Shown here: positions 35,701-43,117 of the stretch, in pieces | How positions within the stretch are numbered: position 1 is the stretch's first letter | How the letters are laid out: each line of letters begins with the position of its first letter | From: Nitrospira sp. | GTDB taxonomy: Bacteria > Nitrospirota > Nitrospiria > Nitrospirales > Nitrospiraceae | Length of the DNA stretch: 64,000 nt | Assembly: GCA_018242765.1 (NCBI GenBank) | Contig: JAFEBH010000002.1 | Location: 1 to 64,000 of the forward strand | Reading direction: 5' to 3' | Translations under genes and position numbers: made by a program | Notes under the pieces: model-generated | What the model was told of the DNA's origin: nothing | The model's database searches: none | Seen by the model: only the letters and a program-made list of their open reading frames with translations

Positions 35701-35977
35701 ACAGATCGTCAACAACACGAATTCTCGTCGTCCCATCCTGACTGTGGATTTCATCCGCAAGGCGAAGGGCGAATTGATGAAAGGTGAGGAAATGGACATT
35801 GAGGAGAGTACTCTGTCGCTCACGACTGAGCAGACATTTGAGTCGATCAAGCAGCGTTTTCGATGGGACAAGAATCGCAACAGGGGCAAAGAGATCGTCT
35901 GTCTGTGCGCGATGGAGTTGATCGACGAGAGCTGATTCAAGTGAGGGATGGAATCGCCCGGTGACAACGCGGAGCAT
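32786..35977 (-). CDS. AddB-like PD-(D/E)XK nuclease subunit
   Basis: 1063 residues. The N-terminus (VVTGRFHPSLESALVDQL) lies where AddB of Bacillus has a Walker A, but no GxGKT is present, so the helicase half looks inactive. The C-terminal nuclease has QGRLDRLDRHRDSGALRIID followed by YKYKTG. Four Cys that would hold an iron-sulfur cluster are seen: ERYARCPFQYF and then YCQTCEYRVAC. This matches AddB-type subunits. It precedes the AddA-like gene on the same strand. Confidence 0.87.
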   Translation of the reverse strand: MLRVVTGRFHPSLESALVDQLHRAQTDDLFAPVAILVPSKTLLDRLKCLLSRERQSTLLNVHFLTFHQFALRLADEIHSQDGTTRIRVVDDLFFEQLVRYLTRNRPSGLAPLQQIGHASGTWAALWSTIRDLKDAGVDPIAAIQGVAEEYFGQDEPDQLQALFSLYAAVEEVGKTLGVGTVDDFTESLIPFVPSSPFLASLTHLFYYGFYDLTQVQLSLLETVRATVQTTLFFPLEEDTSYKFAQRFFDRHISPLGAGPNARATLPQPGQTVGAGPVTLSISSVIGAEEELSSICRQILDLVETNGYQFDEIGVVARILDPYGGMLRDVFDRHCIPFVTNGSTPLIHEPLCKLLLQLASLPINDFYATMVLDVITSPLYRSSKLMEGSPHYRPEQWKAMVSALRITHGRDEWERVKQASRSVLTLQDEGDEEIQGGALDVAPEVATLCWQVVEKLFQSCEAVPARGTARELVDALEQLVSRHLSRREEANPGKESPNETRCDSIWQVIEQTWDKVRALDALGEELSWAEFVELLQHALERASVPISSVPNQGVVVLDAMAARGIPFRALFVLGLNEKHFPRYIREDPFLRDRYRVVLDSTLGFKIDEKLAGYDEETLLFTLLCQAATQRLYLSYQRADENGRVSVVSPYVESGTSRLNQSDCPVETVPRRLTDRVAYQPAIRQYLSPAELVRWMVLQGQDPASFLQARGHDAELCRHAVTAVAGIEQDVPSLTPFDGQTGPLLSHWARVMRRGMAPTPLERYARCPFQYFGTDVLHLEPVRFVRRKEPDALALGILIHSALRHCYESFIEKGWPATGLAQETIRRSAEEAVAKAAGDCEREHPPGLFLLWELAKEQAVALVIATISFDQAAYAELPYQPIAFEQEATGTLSLVVEDESVELKIQGRLDRLDRHRDSGALRIIDYKYKTGSVMKTEDRNLRQSAVRGGRLQPPFYARLDLAGLGTTEEVQLLFLAPHWPRPIDHSVFMKRDWSGNAGALLQDSIERLVTGLKTGQFFILPGTYCQTCEYRVACRREHQLSWWRSYRATESKDLRSLRTMKVQDE

Positions 35978-35997
35978 TCAGCGTGTACTTCGTGAGA

Positions 35998-36059
35998 CGT
36001 GAAGCGTGAATCGTGCAAACATCTGCATGGTCTGCATCCTCATAGAATTGCGCTTCACG
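35998..36059. repeat. Imperfect palindrome of CGTGAAG/CTTCACG words
   Basis: CGTGAAGCG at 35998-36006 is exactly inverted at 36051-36059 (CGCTTCACG). Variant copies flank each arm (CGTGAATCGTG; CTTCGTGAG). It lies between the zinc-ribbon and AddB-like genes. It is stylistically similar to the palindromes near 384, 28984 and 54032. Confidence 0.5.
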
Positions 36060-36076
36060 AACGGCGAACGACAGGC

Positions 36077-36235
36077 TTAGCCGGTCTCTGGACCCAAGAG
36101 CTCTCCGTTACAATCGACGCAGGCCCAATCCCCGTCGATGAAGGACATTGGATCACCACAGATCGGACAGTCCGGCGGAGGCCCCTTGGCAATGAGTGGG
36201 AGAAGATCCGGGAGCTCGATATCGTCTTCGTCCAT
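36077..36235 (-). CDS. Small zinc-ribbon protein (52 residues)
   Basis: ATG at 36235 follows AGGGGAG. The protein begins MDEDDIELPDLLPLIAKGPP, then DCPICGDPMSF and WACVDCNGELLG. Two CxxC pairs about 17 residues apart make a zinc ribbon, with an acidic lead. It starts seven bases after the thioredoxin-like stop, on the same strand. It is short enough to be missed by gene callers. A role with the thioredoxin-like or AddAB genes is only suggested by position. Confidence 0.72.
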   Translation of the reverse strand: MDEDDIELPDLLPLIAKGPPPDCPICGDPMSFIDGDWACVDCNGELLGPETG

Positions 36236-36242
36236 GACTCCC

Positions 36243-36509
36243 CTATCCTTCCCGTTGTTTGATTTTCAATTGAATGGCCTTTTCTGCACTCTCGCGGCTC
36301 GGTACCCCGACGAAGGTCAGCTTCCCGTCGATAATTGTCGCGGGCACGGCCCGCACAGAATGACGATCAGCCAATTCCTGTCCGTCCTTAGTGGTGATAT
36401 CCACTTCACGATAAGAAAAACTGTACTTGACCCGGAGCTGCTTCCAGAGGCTCTTCGCAGAAGGACAGGCTCCACAACTAGGTGAGACCAGCAAAGTAAT
36501 GTTTGCCAT
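36243..36509 (-). CDS. Thioredoxin/glutaredoxin-fold protein
   Basis: 88 residues from ATG at 36509. MANITLLVSPSCGACPSAKS gives a CGAC (CxxC) active site after the first strand. Later come YREVDITTKDGQELADRHSV and AVPATIIDGKLTFVGVPS with the cis-Pro (VPA). This is a small redoxin of the thioredoxin-like/glutaredoxin group, probably cytoplasmic. GGAGT directly abuts the ATG, which is unusually close. It is followed by the zinc-ribbon gene. Confidence 0.85.
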   Translation of the reverse strand: MANITLLVSPSCGACPSAKSLWKQLRVKYSFSYREVDITTKDGQELADRHSVRAVPATIIDGKLTFVGVPSRESAEKAIQLKIKQREG

Positions 36510-36808
36510 ACTCCAAACAGAAAATAAGTTGCGGTTACGCAAAGGTCAAGCCGAATGAAGCTAGACCTCAACCTTTCTTGGTCGAATCTTAGCACCCGCT
36601 CAAAAGTCGGTGCAAGGACGGTCCAATGTCGCTTTCTGGAAATTCGTTCGTGGTGGGCCCTTCTAATTGGCTCATAACAGGTCCTTCGATCAACTCAGAA
36701 CAGGCTTGTTGAGGCACTTTCTCGAGAGATTGGGATTACCTTTCAGGTAGTCGCAAGCCAGCTCTGGCCGCTGGAAAGCTTAATGAAATCGGCGTATGGT
36801 ACTGGGGG

Positions 36809-37783
36809 ATGTTTCGCCACTTCTTCCATATCTTTCTCTGGCTTACCGCCATACTTGGACTCTTCCATTCACCGGCACTGGCCGAACCAGTCCAAGATGC
36901 CCAGTCTCGATTGCGCGTACTCACCTACAACCTGCTGCACGATGGGGGATGGTCTGGATTTTTCGAGAGCGGCACGCACCTCGAAGAGCGGTTGGAGATG
37001 ACTATTCAAGAATTGAGGCGGTTACAGCCAGACATCATCGCACTACAAGAGGCCTCAGATAGCAGGAAGCATGGCAACGTCCCGCAACGGATTGCTGAAG
37101 CGCTCGGGTATCAGATGGTGTTCGAACCTGCCACACAACACATCTCTGGGATCGGTCTCTTAGATCGTCTGATCACCTCAGCCATCGGCTTCAAGGAAGG
37201 ACCGGCTATCTTGAGTCGATATCCGATCGCTGCCTCGGAGGTCTACGATCTGCCTCGTTGCCAACGTAAATTGGATCCCCGCATTCTCTTGCGGGCTGAG
37301 ATCACCGCGCCGGATGGACCAGTACAGGTCTTTTCCGCCCATACTGCCAAGGGGGATGACTGCCAGCTCCAGCGAGTCGGCGAGTTGTTTCGTGAACATC
37401 AAGGAACGGGACGCGCCATCCTCATGGGTGACTTGAATACGGGGGAGCAATCCCCGGTCCTCCTTGGATGGCAAAAAGACCCGGGCCTCATCGACGTCTT
37501 CCGGGCTGCCAATCCAGGTGTCTCCGGCGGAACCGTCTGGCAAAACATCTACGTCGATTGGCCCACCACCGATCGCCGCGTCGATTTTATTTTCGTCCTG
37601 GACGAAGGCGCTGGAACCAGTCCTGTGGTGCACTCAAGCACGCTGGCATTTGACCAACCTGGCCACCTTCCAAACGGTGACGCCCTCTGGCCATCCGACC
37701 ACCGCGGCGTGGTGGCCGAGATTGAGTTCCTCCCGCTCGATCGTCCGCGAATCAGCCAGCTACCTGACGTAAGTCCTCGGTAA
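36809..37783 (+). CDS. Secreted endonuclease/exonuclease/phosphatase-family hydrolase
   Basis: 324 residues. The signal peptide ends SPALAEPV. EEP motifs: RLRVLTYNLLHDGG, IIALQEASDS (metal-binding Glu), VFSAHTAKGDD, AILMGDLNTGEQ and the last SDHRGVVAEIEF with the catalytic Asp-His. Two Cys (PRCQRK, DDCQLQ) may pair. This fold covers nucleases and sphingomyelinase-like phosphodiesterases; the substrate cannot be told. Export suggests an extracellular or periplasmic role. Confidence 0.88.
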   Translation: MFRHFFHIFLWLTAILGLFHSPALAEPVQDAQSRLRVLTYNLLHDGGWSGFFESGTHLEERLEMTIQELRRLQPDIIALQEASDSRKHGNVPQRIAEALGYQMVFEPATQHISGIGLLDRLITSAIGFKEGPAILSRYPIAASEVYDLPRCQRKLDPRILLRAEITAPDGPVQVFSAHTAKGDDCQLQRVGELFREHQGTGRAILMGDLNTGEQSPVLLGWQKDPGLIDVFRAANPGVSGGTVWQNIYVDWPTTDRRVDFIFVLDEGAGTSPVVHSSTLAFDQPGHLPNGDALWPSDHRGVVAEIEFLPLDRPRISQLPDVSPR

Positions 37784-37882
37784 AAAGACGGATATGCGAG
37801 GCCTCATTGACACTTGAGCAGAAGTCCATGACAATGCCCACCTGCTAACTGTTCTTAGCGACGAGCAGAAAGATCCTTTCAG

Positions 37883-38179
37883 ATGAATCCGATCAAGAGA
37901 TTTAGACTGACGGCCTTGGCTGAAGGCAGTTCATTCTTGGTGTTACTGTTCCTGGCAATGCCGATGAAGTACTTGATGGGAATGCCGAGGGTGGTGACCG
38001 TCGTGGGAGCGATTCACGGAATCTTGTTTTTAGTCTATGTTGCCCAGTTGGCAAAGTTGCGGGCTACCTATCAATGGGATAACCGGTTTTCCTTCTATGC
38101 CTTTCTGGCCTCTCTTCTCCCGTTCGGGCCATTCGTGTTCGACAAACATCTTCGTCAGAAAGAAATTGCTGTAAACTGA
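37883..38179 (+). CDS. DUF3817 membrane protein
   Basis: 98 residues with three hydrophobic segments. Family phrases are FRLTALAEGSSFLVLLFLAM, PMKYLMGMPRVVTVVGAIHG and LLPFGPFVFDKHL. Members are small inner-membrane proteins of unknown function, sometimes next to transporters. It lies 99 bases after the EEP gene and converges with the SF2 helicase gene. Confidence 0.87.
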   Translation: MNPIKRFRLTALAEGSSFLVLLFLAMPMKYLMGMPRVVTVVGAIHGILFLVYVAQLAKLRATYQWDNRFSFYAFLASLLPFGPFVFDKHLRQKEIAVN

Positions 38180-38198
38180 TCGTCCAACACGGCCCCCT

Positions 38199-39758
38199 TC
38201 ATCGTTTTCCATCGTAGCCTCGCTCTTTCCATTTCTCGAGCAGTTGAATGCGTTTCTTGAGCTGTTCGACCGTCGCCTGGTCGACACGGCTACCGGTTCG
38301 TGCAATCAGTTCCGCATTAAGTCGGCGATGATCGATGCCACTGGTTCTGGAAACGGCGCTGACAAGCAAGCGATGAAGGTCTCGTAGGTCTTGCTTCTGC
38401 TCATAGAGTGAAACCGCCGGTTCTTGAACTGCCGCCGCATCGCCCTCACCGCGCGTCTCCTCTTCACCGATCAGGCTATCCATCCTCGCAACGGCCATCA
38501 AGGGAACATATTCGTTCGTCGAGACCGTCACTCGCCCAAAGAGATCCCGCTGCCCTGCCGGCATGATCTCTTCCAACACATGATCACGCTCCGCCTTGAT
38601 CTGCTTGGCATAATGCACGAGGACCGGATCCTTCGGCAGATAGAGCCAGGCCCGTTGCGGCTTCGGTAAGCCCTCTTGCATACGGACAAACCGGCCCACG
38701 ACCTGCCGGAAATACATTTCCGTGATCACGTTCGTGCCATAGACACCGACACGTAGTCGTGGAATATCCACACCTTCACTCACCATGTTGACCGCCACCA
38801 GCCACTGCTGCTTTTTATGCGTGGCAAACTCTTCGATCGTGTGTGAGGCGGCGGGATCGTCAGACACCGCTACCTCCGCCTTCGTACCGGTCACTCGCGC
38901 GACGAGCTCTGCCACCCAGCGTGCATGATCTTGATCCATGCAGACGATTAGTCCGCCTGCATCCGGCTGCTCCTCCTTCCGAAGGCGTGTCAACTGGGCA
39001 TGGGCATCGGTAATGACCGGACCCAGCCAGGTATCTTGCAGCAACGCCGTTTTCAACCGTTCGCGTTGCCGATTGAATGTCAATCCGTCTTGAAATGTCG
39101 CTTGATGTTCACGACCGTCGGAGAGCCAACTCAGCTCACCCTCGTAGCTCGGAAAAACAATTGGCCGACAGACATCGTCTCGGATCGCCTCGGTGTACCC
39201 ATAGGCAAAATCGGCCCGGCTTTCGTCATGTTCGTACCGGACAAACGGGATCGGATTGTTATCCGACCGAAACGGCGTACCAGATAAAATCAACCGAAAC
39301 ACCGCCGGCTCAAATGCCGAGCGAAGCGCCTTTCCCCAGTTCTTCCCATCACCGGCATGGTGGAGCTCGTCGAAGATAAGCAACGTCTTCTTGTTCTTGC
39401 ATACTCGCTGAAAACTCTCTGGAGCAAGGCAAACCTGTTGATAGGTCACCACCGCTCCGTGATAGTCGGACGCTTCAGCCGGCTGATCGTTGGTCAGAGT
39501 TGGATCAAGCTGGAGCCCGATCTTCCCCGCGGCTTCCGACCATTGGGTACGAAGGTGATTGGTCGGGCAAACGACCAGTACTCGGACCGCCGCTTGCGTG
39601 TGCATCAACTCATGCGCGACCCTCAGCGCAAACCGCGTCTTGCCCGCGGCAGGCGTGGCCATCGCCAAAAAGTCTTTTGTCTGATGGGTACAGACCGCCG
39701 ACAGCGCTCGTTGCTGCCAGTCACGCAGAGGTGCAGTCCAGGCAGGCAATCTCTTCAT
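38199..39758 (-). CDS. SF2 DEAD/DEAH-type helicase in the topoisomerase VI operon
   Basis: 519 residues. Motif I is TPAAGKTRFAL (about residue 35, with PAAGKT rather than GSGKT). Motif II is FDELHH, motif III LSGTPFR, and motif VI QVVGRFVRM. It resembles ComFA/XPB/type-III-restriction helicases. A C-terminal coiled segment (VEQLKKRIQLLEKW) follows a region with no known domain. It starts 35 bases after the topoisomerase VI A stop on the same strand, implying a shared transcript and a possible role in strand handling with Topo VI. Confidence 0.88.
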   Translation of the reverse strand: MKRLPAWTAPLRDWQQRALSAVCTHQTKDFLAMATPAAGKTRFALRVAHELMHTQAAVRVLVVCPTNHLRTQWSEAAGKIGLQLDPTLTNDQPAEASDYHGAVVTYQQVCLAPESFQRVCKNKKTLLIFDELHHAGDGKNWGKALRSAFEPAVFRLILSGTPFRSDNNPIPFVRYEHDESRADFAYGYTEAIRDDVCRPIVFPSYEGELSWLSDGREHQATFQDGLTFNRQRERLKTALLQDTWLGPVITDAHAQLTRLRKEEQPDAGGLIVCMDQDHARWVAELVARVTGTKAEVAVSDDPAASHTIEEFATHKKQQWLVAVNMVSEGVDIPRLRVGVYGTNVITEMYFRQVVGRFVRMQEGLPKPQRAWLYLPKDPVLVHYAKQIKAERDHVLEEIMPAGQRDLFGRVTVSTNEYVPLMAVARMDSLIGEEETRGEGDAAAVQEPAVSLYEQKQDLRDLHRLLVSAVSRTSGIDHRRLNAELIARTGSRVDQATVEQLKKRIQLLEKWKERGYDGKR

Positions 39759-39793
39759 GGCCGGTGCATCATGGCCAGGTCACAGGGAAGAGG

Positions 39794-40897
39794 CTAATCA
39801 AGCCAATCCCGTTCCTGAAGTTTTTTGGGCAGATATTTTTTGGTGAGATATTGGAAGTCTTTATTCGCCAACGCATCGAGTTCGTACTTCAATCCACTGG
39901 CCAGCATGCGCTTAATCTCCGCCTGCCAGGCCGGCTTCTTGAACCACTGGTAGTTCAACAATTCCTTCGCACGGGCAATATCCTTGTCGTTGAGCTTGAT
40001 GCCGACATTGCGCGGCAGTTCATAGTTCTCAGGATCGGCACTCGACAGGCCCACGAACTTGGCTTTGGGAATGGCCATCCGTTCGCTCTCGAAGGCCAGA
40101 TTGATCGAGCCTTGCTTGACGACGGAATAGATGTAGTACCCCCAGGGATCGTTATCGACCAGCACATAAACCGGCAGTCGATGTTCCTCGTGCAACCGGC
40201 AGGCTAGGCGCCGCACACCACGAGGAGGCTGACCGTTTCCGGTTAAGAGGATACAGTTATAGCGACGCCAGAACTTGTCCTCCGAAAGCCTGTTCCACTG
40301 CGTGCCCTTCTCGACGAGCAGCACGAAGTCCGCTGTGCAGCGCCGGATCTCCAGATATTCCGGCTCGACGATCGAGGGAACCGAGTACCCGCCCTTCCCG
40401 AGCTTCGAACAATCGACACGATCGCCGTCATCACCGAAGACCACCGGCCCCACGATACTGCCTCTGTTTTCGGCACTGACATGGAGCTCTTCTCGAAGCG
40501 CGGCGAGCGACACCTCAAGATCTTCAATAACCGGATCGGATTCGTCCTGCGCATCGAAGGTATTCTCGTGAGAATCTTTGATCGTGTGTTTTGTACGATA
40601 GTAAATTTCTCGAAGCGACGTCGTGAGATCGGCACGCTGCAACTCAGAGAGCGCATCCGCTACCAGCACCGTCTGCATGAATCTCTTCGCCATACCGACG
40701 TTGAAGAACGACCGTTCCTGTTTCTTGTCCCCCATCTCAATCAGGCCCTTCCGCTCGTTGAAAGACACATTCGAGAGGGCACGAATCGGGATCTGAAGCG
40801 TTGGGTCTTTCGACCGTTGGGCCGCTTGGATGACAATATCGGCCAGACTGATCAGCTTTTTCTCAACCACTGTGGGGAGTTTTGTCTTGGTCGCCAT
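39794..40897 (-). CDS. top6A: DNA topoisomerase VI subunit A (Spo11-like)
   Basis: 367 residues. The winged-helix catalytic Tyr is in TSLREIYYRTKH (Y99/Y100). The Toprim motif with acidic metal ligands is VLVDNDPWGYYIYS. LSSADPENYELP and a C-terminal KRMLASGLKYELDALA also match Spo11/Top6A. It makes the double-strand break through which another duplex passes, as an A2B2 tetramer with the B subunit encoded 17 bases upstream. Topo VI is typical of archaea and plants and is patchy in bacteria. The genes look intact. Confidence 0.94.
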   Translation of the reverse strand: MATKTKLPTVVEKKLISLADIVIQAAQRSKDPTLQIPIRALSNVSFNERKGLIEMGDKKQERSFFNVGMAKRFMQTVLVADALSELQRADLTTSLREIYYRTKHTIKDSHENTFDAQDESDPVIEDLEVSLAALREELHVSAENRGSIVGPVVFGDDGDRVDCSKLGKGGYSVPSIVEPEYLEIRRCTADFVLLVEKGTQWNRLSEDKFWRRYNCILLTGNGQPPRGVRRLACRLHEEHRLPVYVLVDNDPWGYYIYSVVKQGSINLAFESERMAIPKAKFVGLSSADPENYELPRNVGIKLNDKDIARAKELLNYQWFKKPAWQAEIKRMLASGLKYELDALANKDFQYLTKKYLPKKLQERDWLD

Positions 40898-40914
40898 GGT
40901 GTCTAATTGGTGTC

Positions 40915-42999
40915 CTATTTATGTTTGCGGGAAGCGGTGGACTTACCCTGCTTGACAGGCTCCGCTTTTGAACCAGACTTGCGCGCAAAGAGCATCGTCT
41001 GCTCTGATTTCACAGCTACCTTCCTCGTCGATTTCTCAGTAGGTCGCGCTTTGATCGCTGGTTCTTTCGAGGTCGGCTCCTCAACAGACGGTGTCTCTCC
41101 CAACAAATCGGATGTGGCCTTCGGTCTCATTCCTGCTTGATCTACCTCGACTTGACTGGCCACTGCCGTCTCGCCTTCGATACCTTCGGCTGTCACGATG
41201 ATGGAGTGCGGCAGACCTTCAGGCCCGGCTCCGGTTTTACCCAAGGCTTGGTCAGTTTTTTGACCACCGGTGCGGGTAGAAGCGATCTTCTGAAGCTGTT
41301 CCTTCAATTTCTCTTTCTGTAGCTTGCCCCCCTTAAGCCGATTGCACGCCTCAACGACTTCTTCAATATACAGCTCAAAGATATTTCGCCGCCGAAATTC
41401 GCTCGCAGCCCGTTCGCGACGACGCACGAAGAGACCCAGCCGCCTACCACACTCCCGAAGTGCGAGAGTGATTTCCTTTTGAATCTCATCGTAGTCCGCA
41501 ATCGCTTCTTTAGACTCACTCGTAAACGGCACCCAGACCGAGGCCATATGCACAAAGATCACCATCGGCCCGCCAGGCAAGGCCCCACGCGACTGTGTCA
41601 AGCCGTAGTTCTTCCACGTCGTGCTCAGCACGGCCTTGAAAGTCGAACAGGCCGATTGTTGATACAACAGCGGCACGCGATTCGCGTAACGGATCACCCG
41701 CGCCAGCTCTGAATCTTCCTCCTCACCCTCACCCTCAGCTTTCGGCATGGCTGGCTGCTGAGGCTTGTTCTGATCTTGAGGTCTGTTGCCGTAGGCCAGC
41801 CCAGCCTCAATGATGAAGGGGTTGCCGCGGTACACCGCCGGCGGCCGACTGACTGCCGTATAAAACTCACCTTTAATTTGCTTATAGAGTCCGGAGAGGA
41901 TGGCCTTCTCACCGATCGGTGAAATGCAATTGGTCGGCGGCGCCATGAGCTTCGTCTCTTGCAGCGTTTTGTAGAGCGTTTCAGCCACCGGCCCCTTCAG
42001 CTCACGTGGCTTGGCCTCAGGCGATACCTTCGCCGCCTTACAAATCTCCTCTGCAATCTGAGCAGATACCCGACAAAAATCACTTTCGAGAAACCCCGCA
42101 ACCGTGTGGCTCTTCGTATCCTGCAACATCTTGAGCAACATGCCAAACTCAATCCCATAGGGATGGGGCTTGATTTCGCGCGGTTGCGGCGGGAGCTCGT
42201 GATAGGTGCGCGCATACTCTTTCGTCTCCCCTTCCGGCGTGTGATAGATCAACTTTACATGGGGATTGGCGATCGAGGTCTGCTCCAGCCATTCGTCGAC
42301 TGACGCACGGCCCTTCTGATACTTGCCTTCCACTTCCAGCGTCACTTGAGTGCCGCGCGGTTGCTCCCAATCGATCTGCTTGTTCTCATGCACCAGCGGT
42401 TCGTTCTTCTTCGTGTCGATCTGGACTTCGAAGAAATGCGCGGCGGCTTTCGGCCCGATCCGGGAAATAATCTTGACCGGTTTGCCGGTCGTCAGCTGTC
42501 CATACATGCCGGCCGCGGAGATACCGATCCCCTGTTGCCCTCGACTCATCCGTAGACGATGGAACTTCGATCCATACAGCAGCTTTGCAAAGATTCGAGG
42601 GATCTGTTGACGAACGATACCGGGCCCGTTGTCGGTGACCGTCACACGAAATCGGTTCGCTTGGCTTGCTGCAATCGGTTGCCCGTTCGACACGATCTCA
42701 AGCCGAACCGTCACGTCAGGGAGGATCCCTGCCTCTTCGCAGGCATCGAGTGCGTTGTCGACCGCCTCTTTCACGCACGTCAGCAGCGCTTTGCGTGGAT
42801 TGTCGAAGCCGAGCAGATGCCGGTTCTTCGTGAAAAATTCCGAAACGGAAATTTCCCGCTGGCGCGCTCCCATCTCCACCGCGGTCACCCGCTCTGCCTG
42901 TTTGGCGACAGCTTTCTTCGGCGCGGCTGATTCAGGAGTTGATGGAGGAGCGGAAGATTTCGATGAAGTCACTGTTGCAGATACATTCTTTTGTGCCAT
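40915..42999 (-). CDS. top6B: DNA topoisomerase VI subunit B (GHKL ATPase)
   Basis: 694 residues. Bergerat fold: KEAVDNALDACEEAG (E78, N82), VTDNGPGIVRQQIPRIFAKL and SRGQQGIGISAAGMYGQLTT. Then come GTQVTLEVEGKYQ, an H2TH-type middle region and the transducer domain (MVIFVHMASVWVPF and FTSESKEAI with the switch Lys). The last 90 residues are a low-complexity, Thr/Lys/Glu-rich tail ending in basic SKGK-like sequence, which may bind DNA. It is the first gene of the operon with top6A and the SF2 helicase. Confidence 0.94.
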   Translation of the reverse strand: MAQKNVSATVTSSKSSAPPSTPESAAPKKAVAKQAERVTAVEMGARQREISVSEFFTKNRHLLGFDNPRKALLTCVKEAVDNALDACEEAGILPDVTVRLEIVSNGQPIAASQANRFRVTVTDNGPGIVRQQIPRIFAKLLYGSKFHRLRMSRGQQGIGISAAGMYGQLTTGKPVKIISRIGPKAAAHFFEVQIDTKKNEPLVHENKQIDWEQPRGTQVTLEVEGKYQKGRASVDEWLEQTSIANPHVKLIYHTPEGETKEYARTYHELPPQPREIKPHPYGIEFGMLLKMLQDTKSHTVAGFLESDFCRVSAQIAEEICKAAKVSPEAKPRELKGPVAETLYKTLQETKLMAPPTNCISPIGEKAILSGLYKQIKGEFYTAVSRPPAVYRGNPFIIEAGLAYGNRPQDQNKPQQPAMPKAEGEGEEEDSELARVIRYANRVPLLYQQSACSTFKAVLSTTWKNYGLTQSRGALPGGPMVIFVHMASVWVPFTSESKEAIADYDEIQKEITLALRECGRRLGLFVRRRERAASEFRRRNIFELYIEEVVEACNRLKGGKLQKEKLKEQLQKIASTRTGGQKTDQALGKTGAGPEGLPHSIIVTAEGIEGETAVASQVEVDQAGMRPKATSDLLGETPSVEEPTSKEPAIKARPTEKSTRKVAVKSEQTMLFARKSGSKAEPVKQGKSTASRKHK

Positions 43000-43117
43000 T
43001 CACCCTCTCTTGAAGACAAGCGTTGATTGTGTGGTATCACAAAACTTATTCGGAAACAATGGGACCGGATGGTGAACGACACAAACGGAAATAGACCTGT
43101 GTGCAAAACGAATTGCC

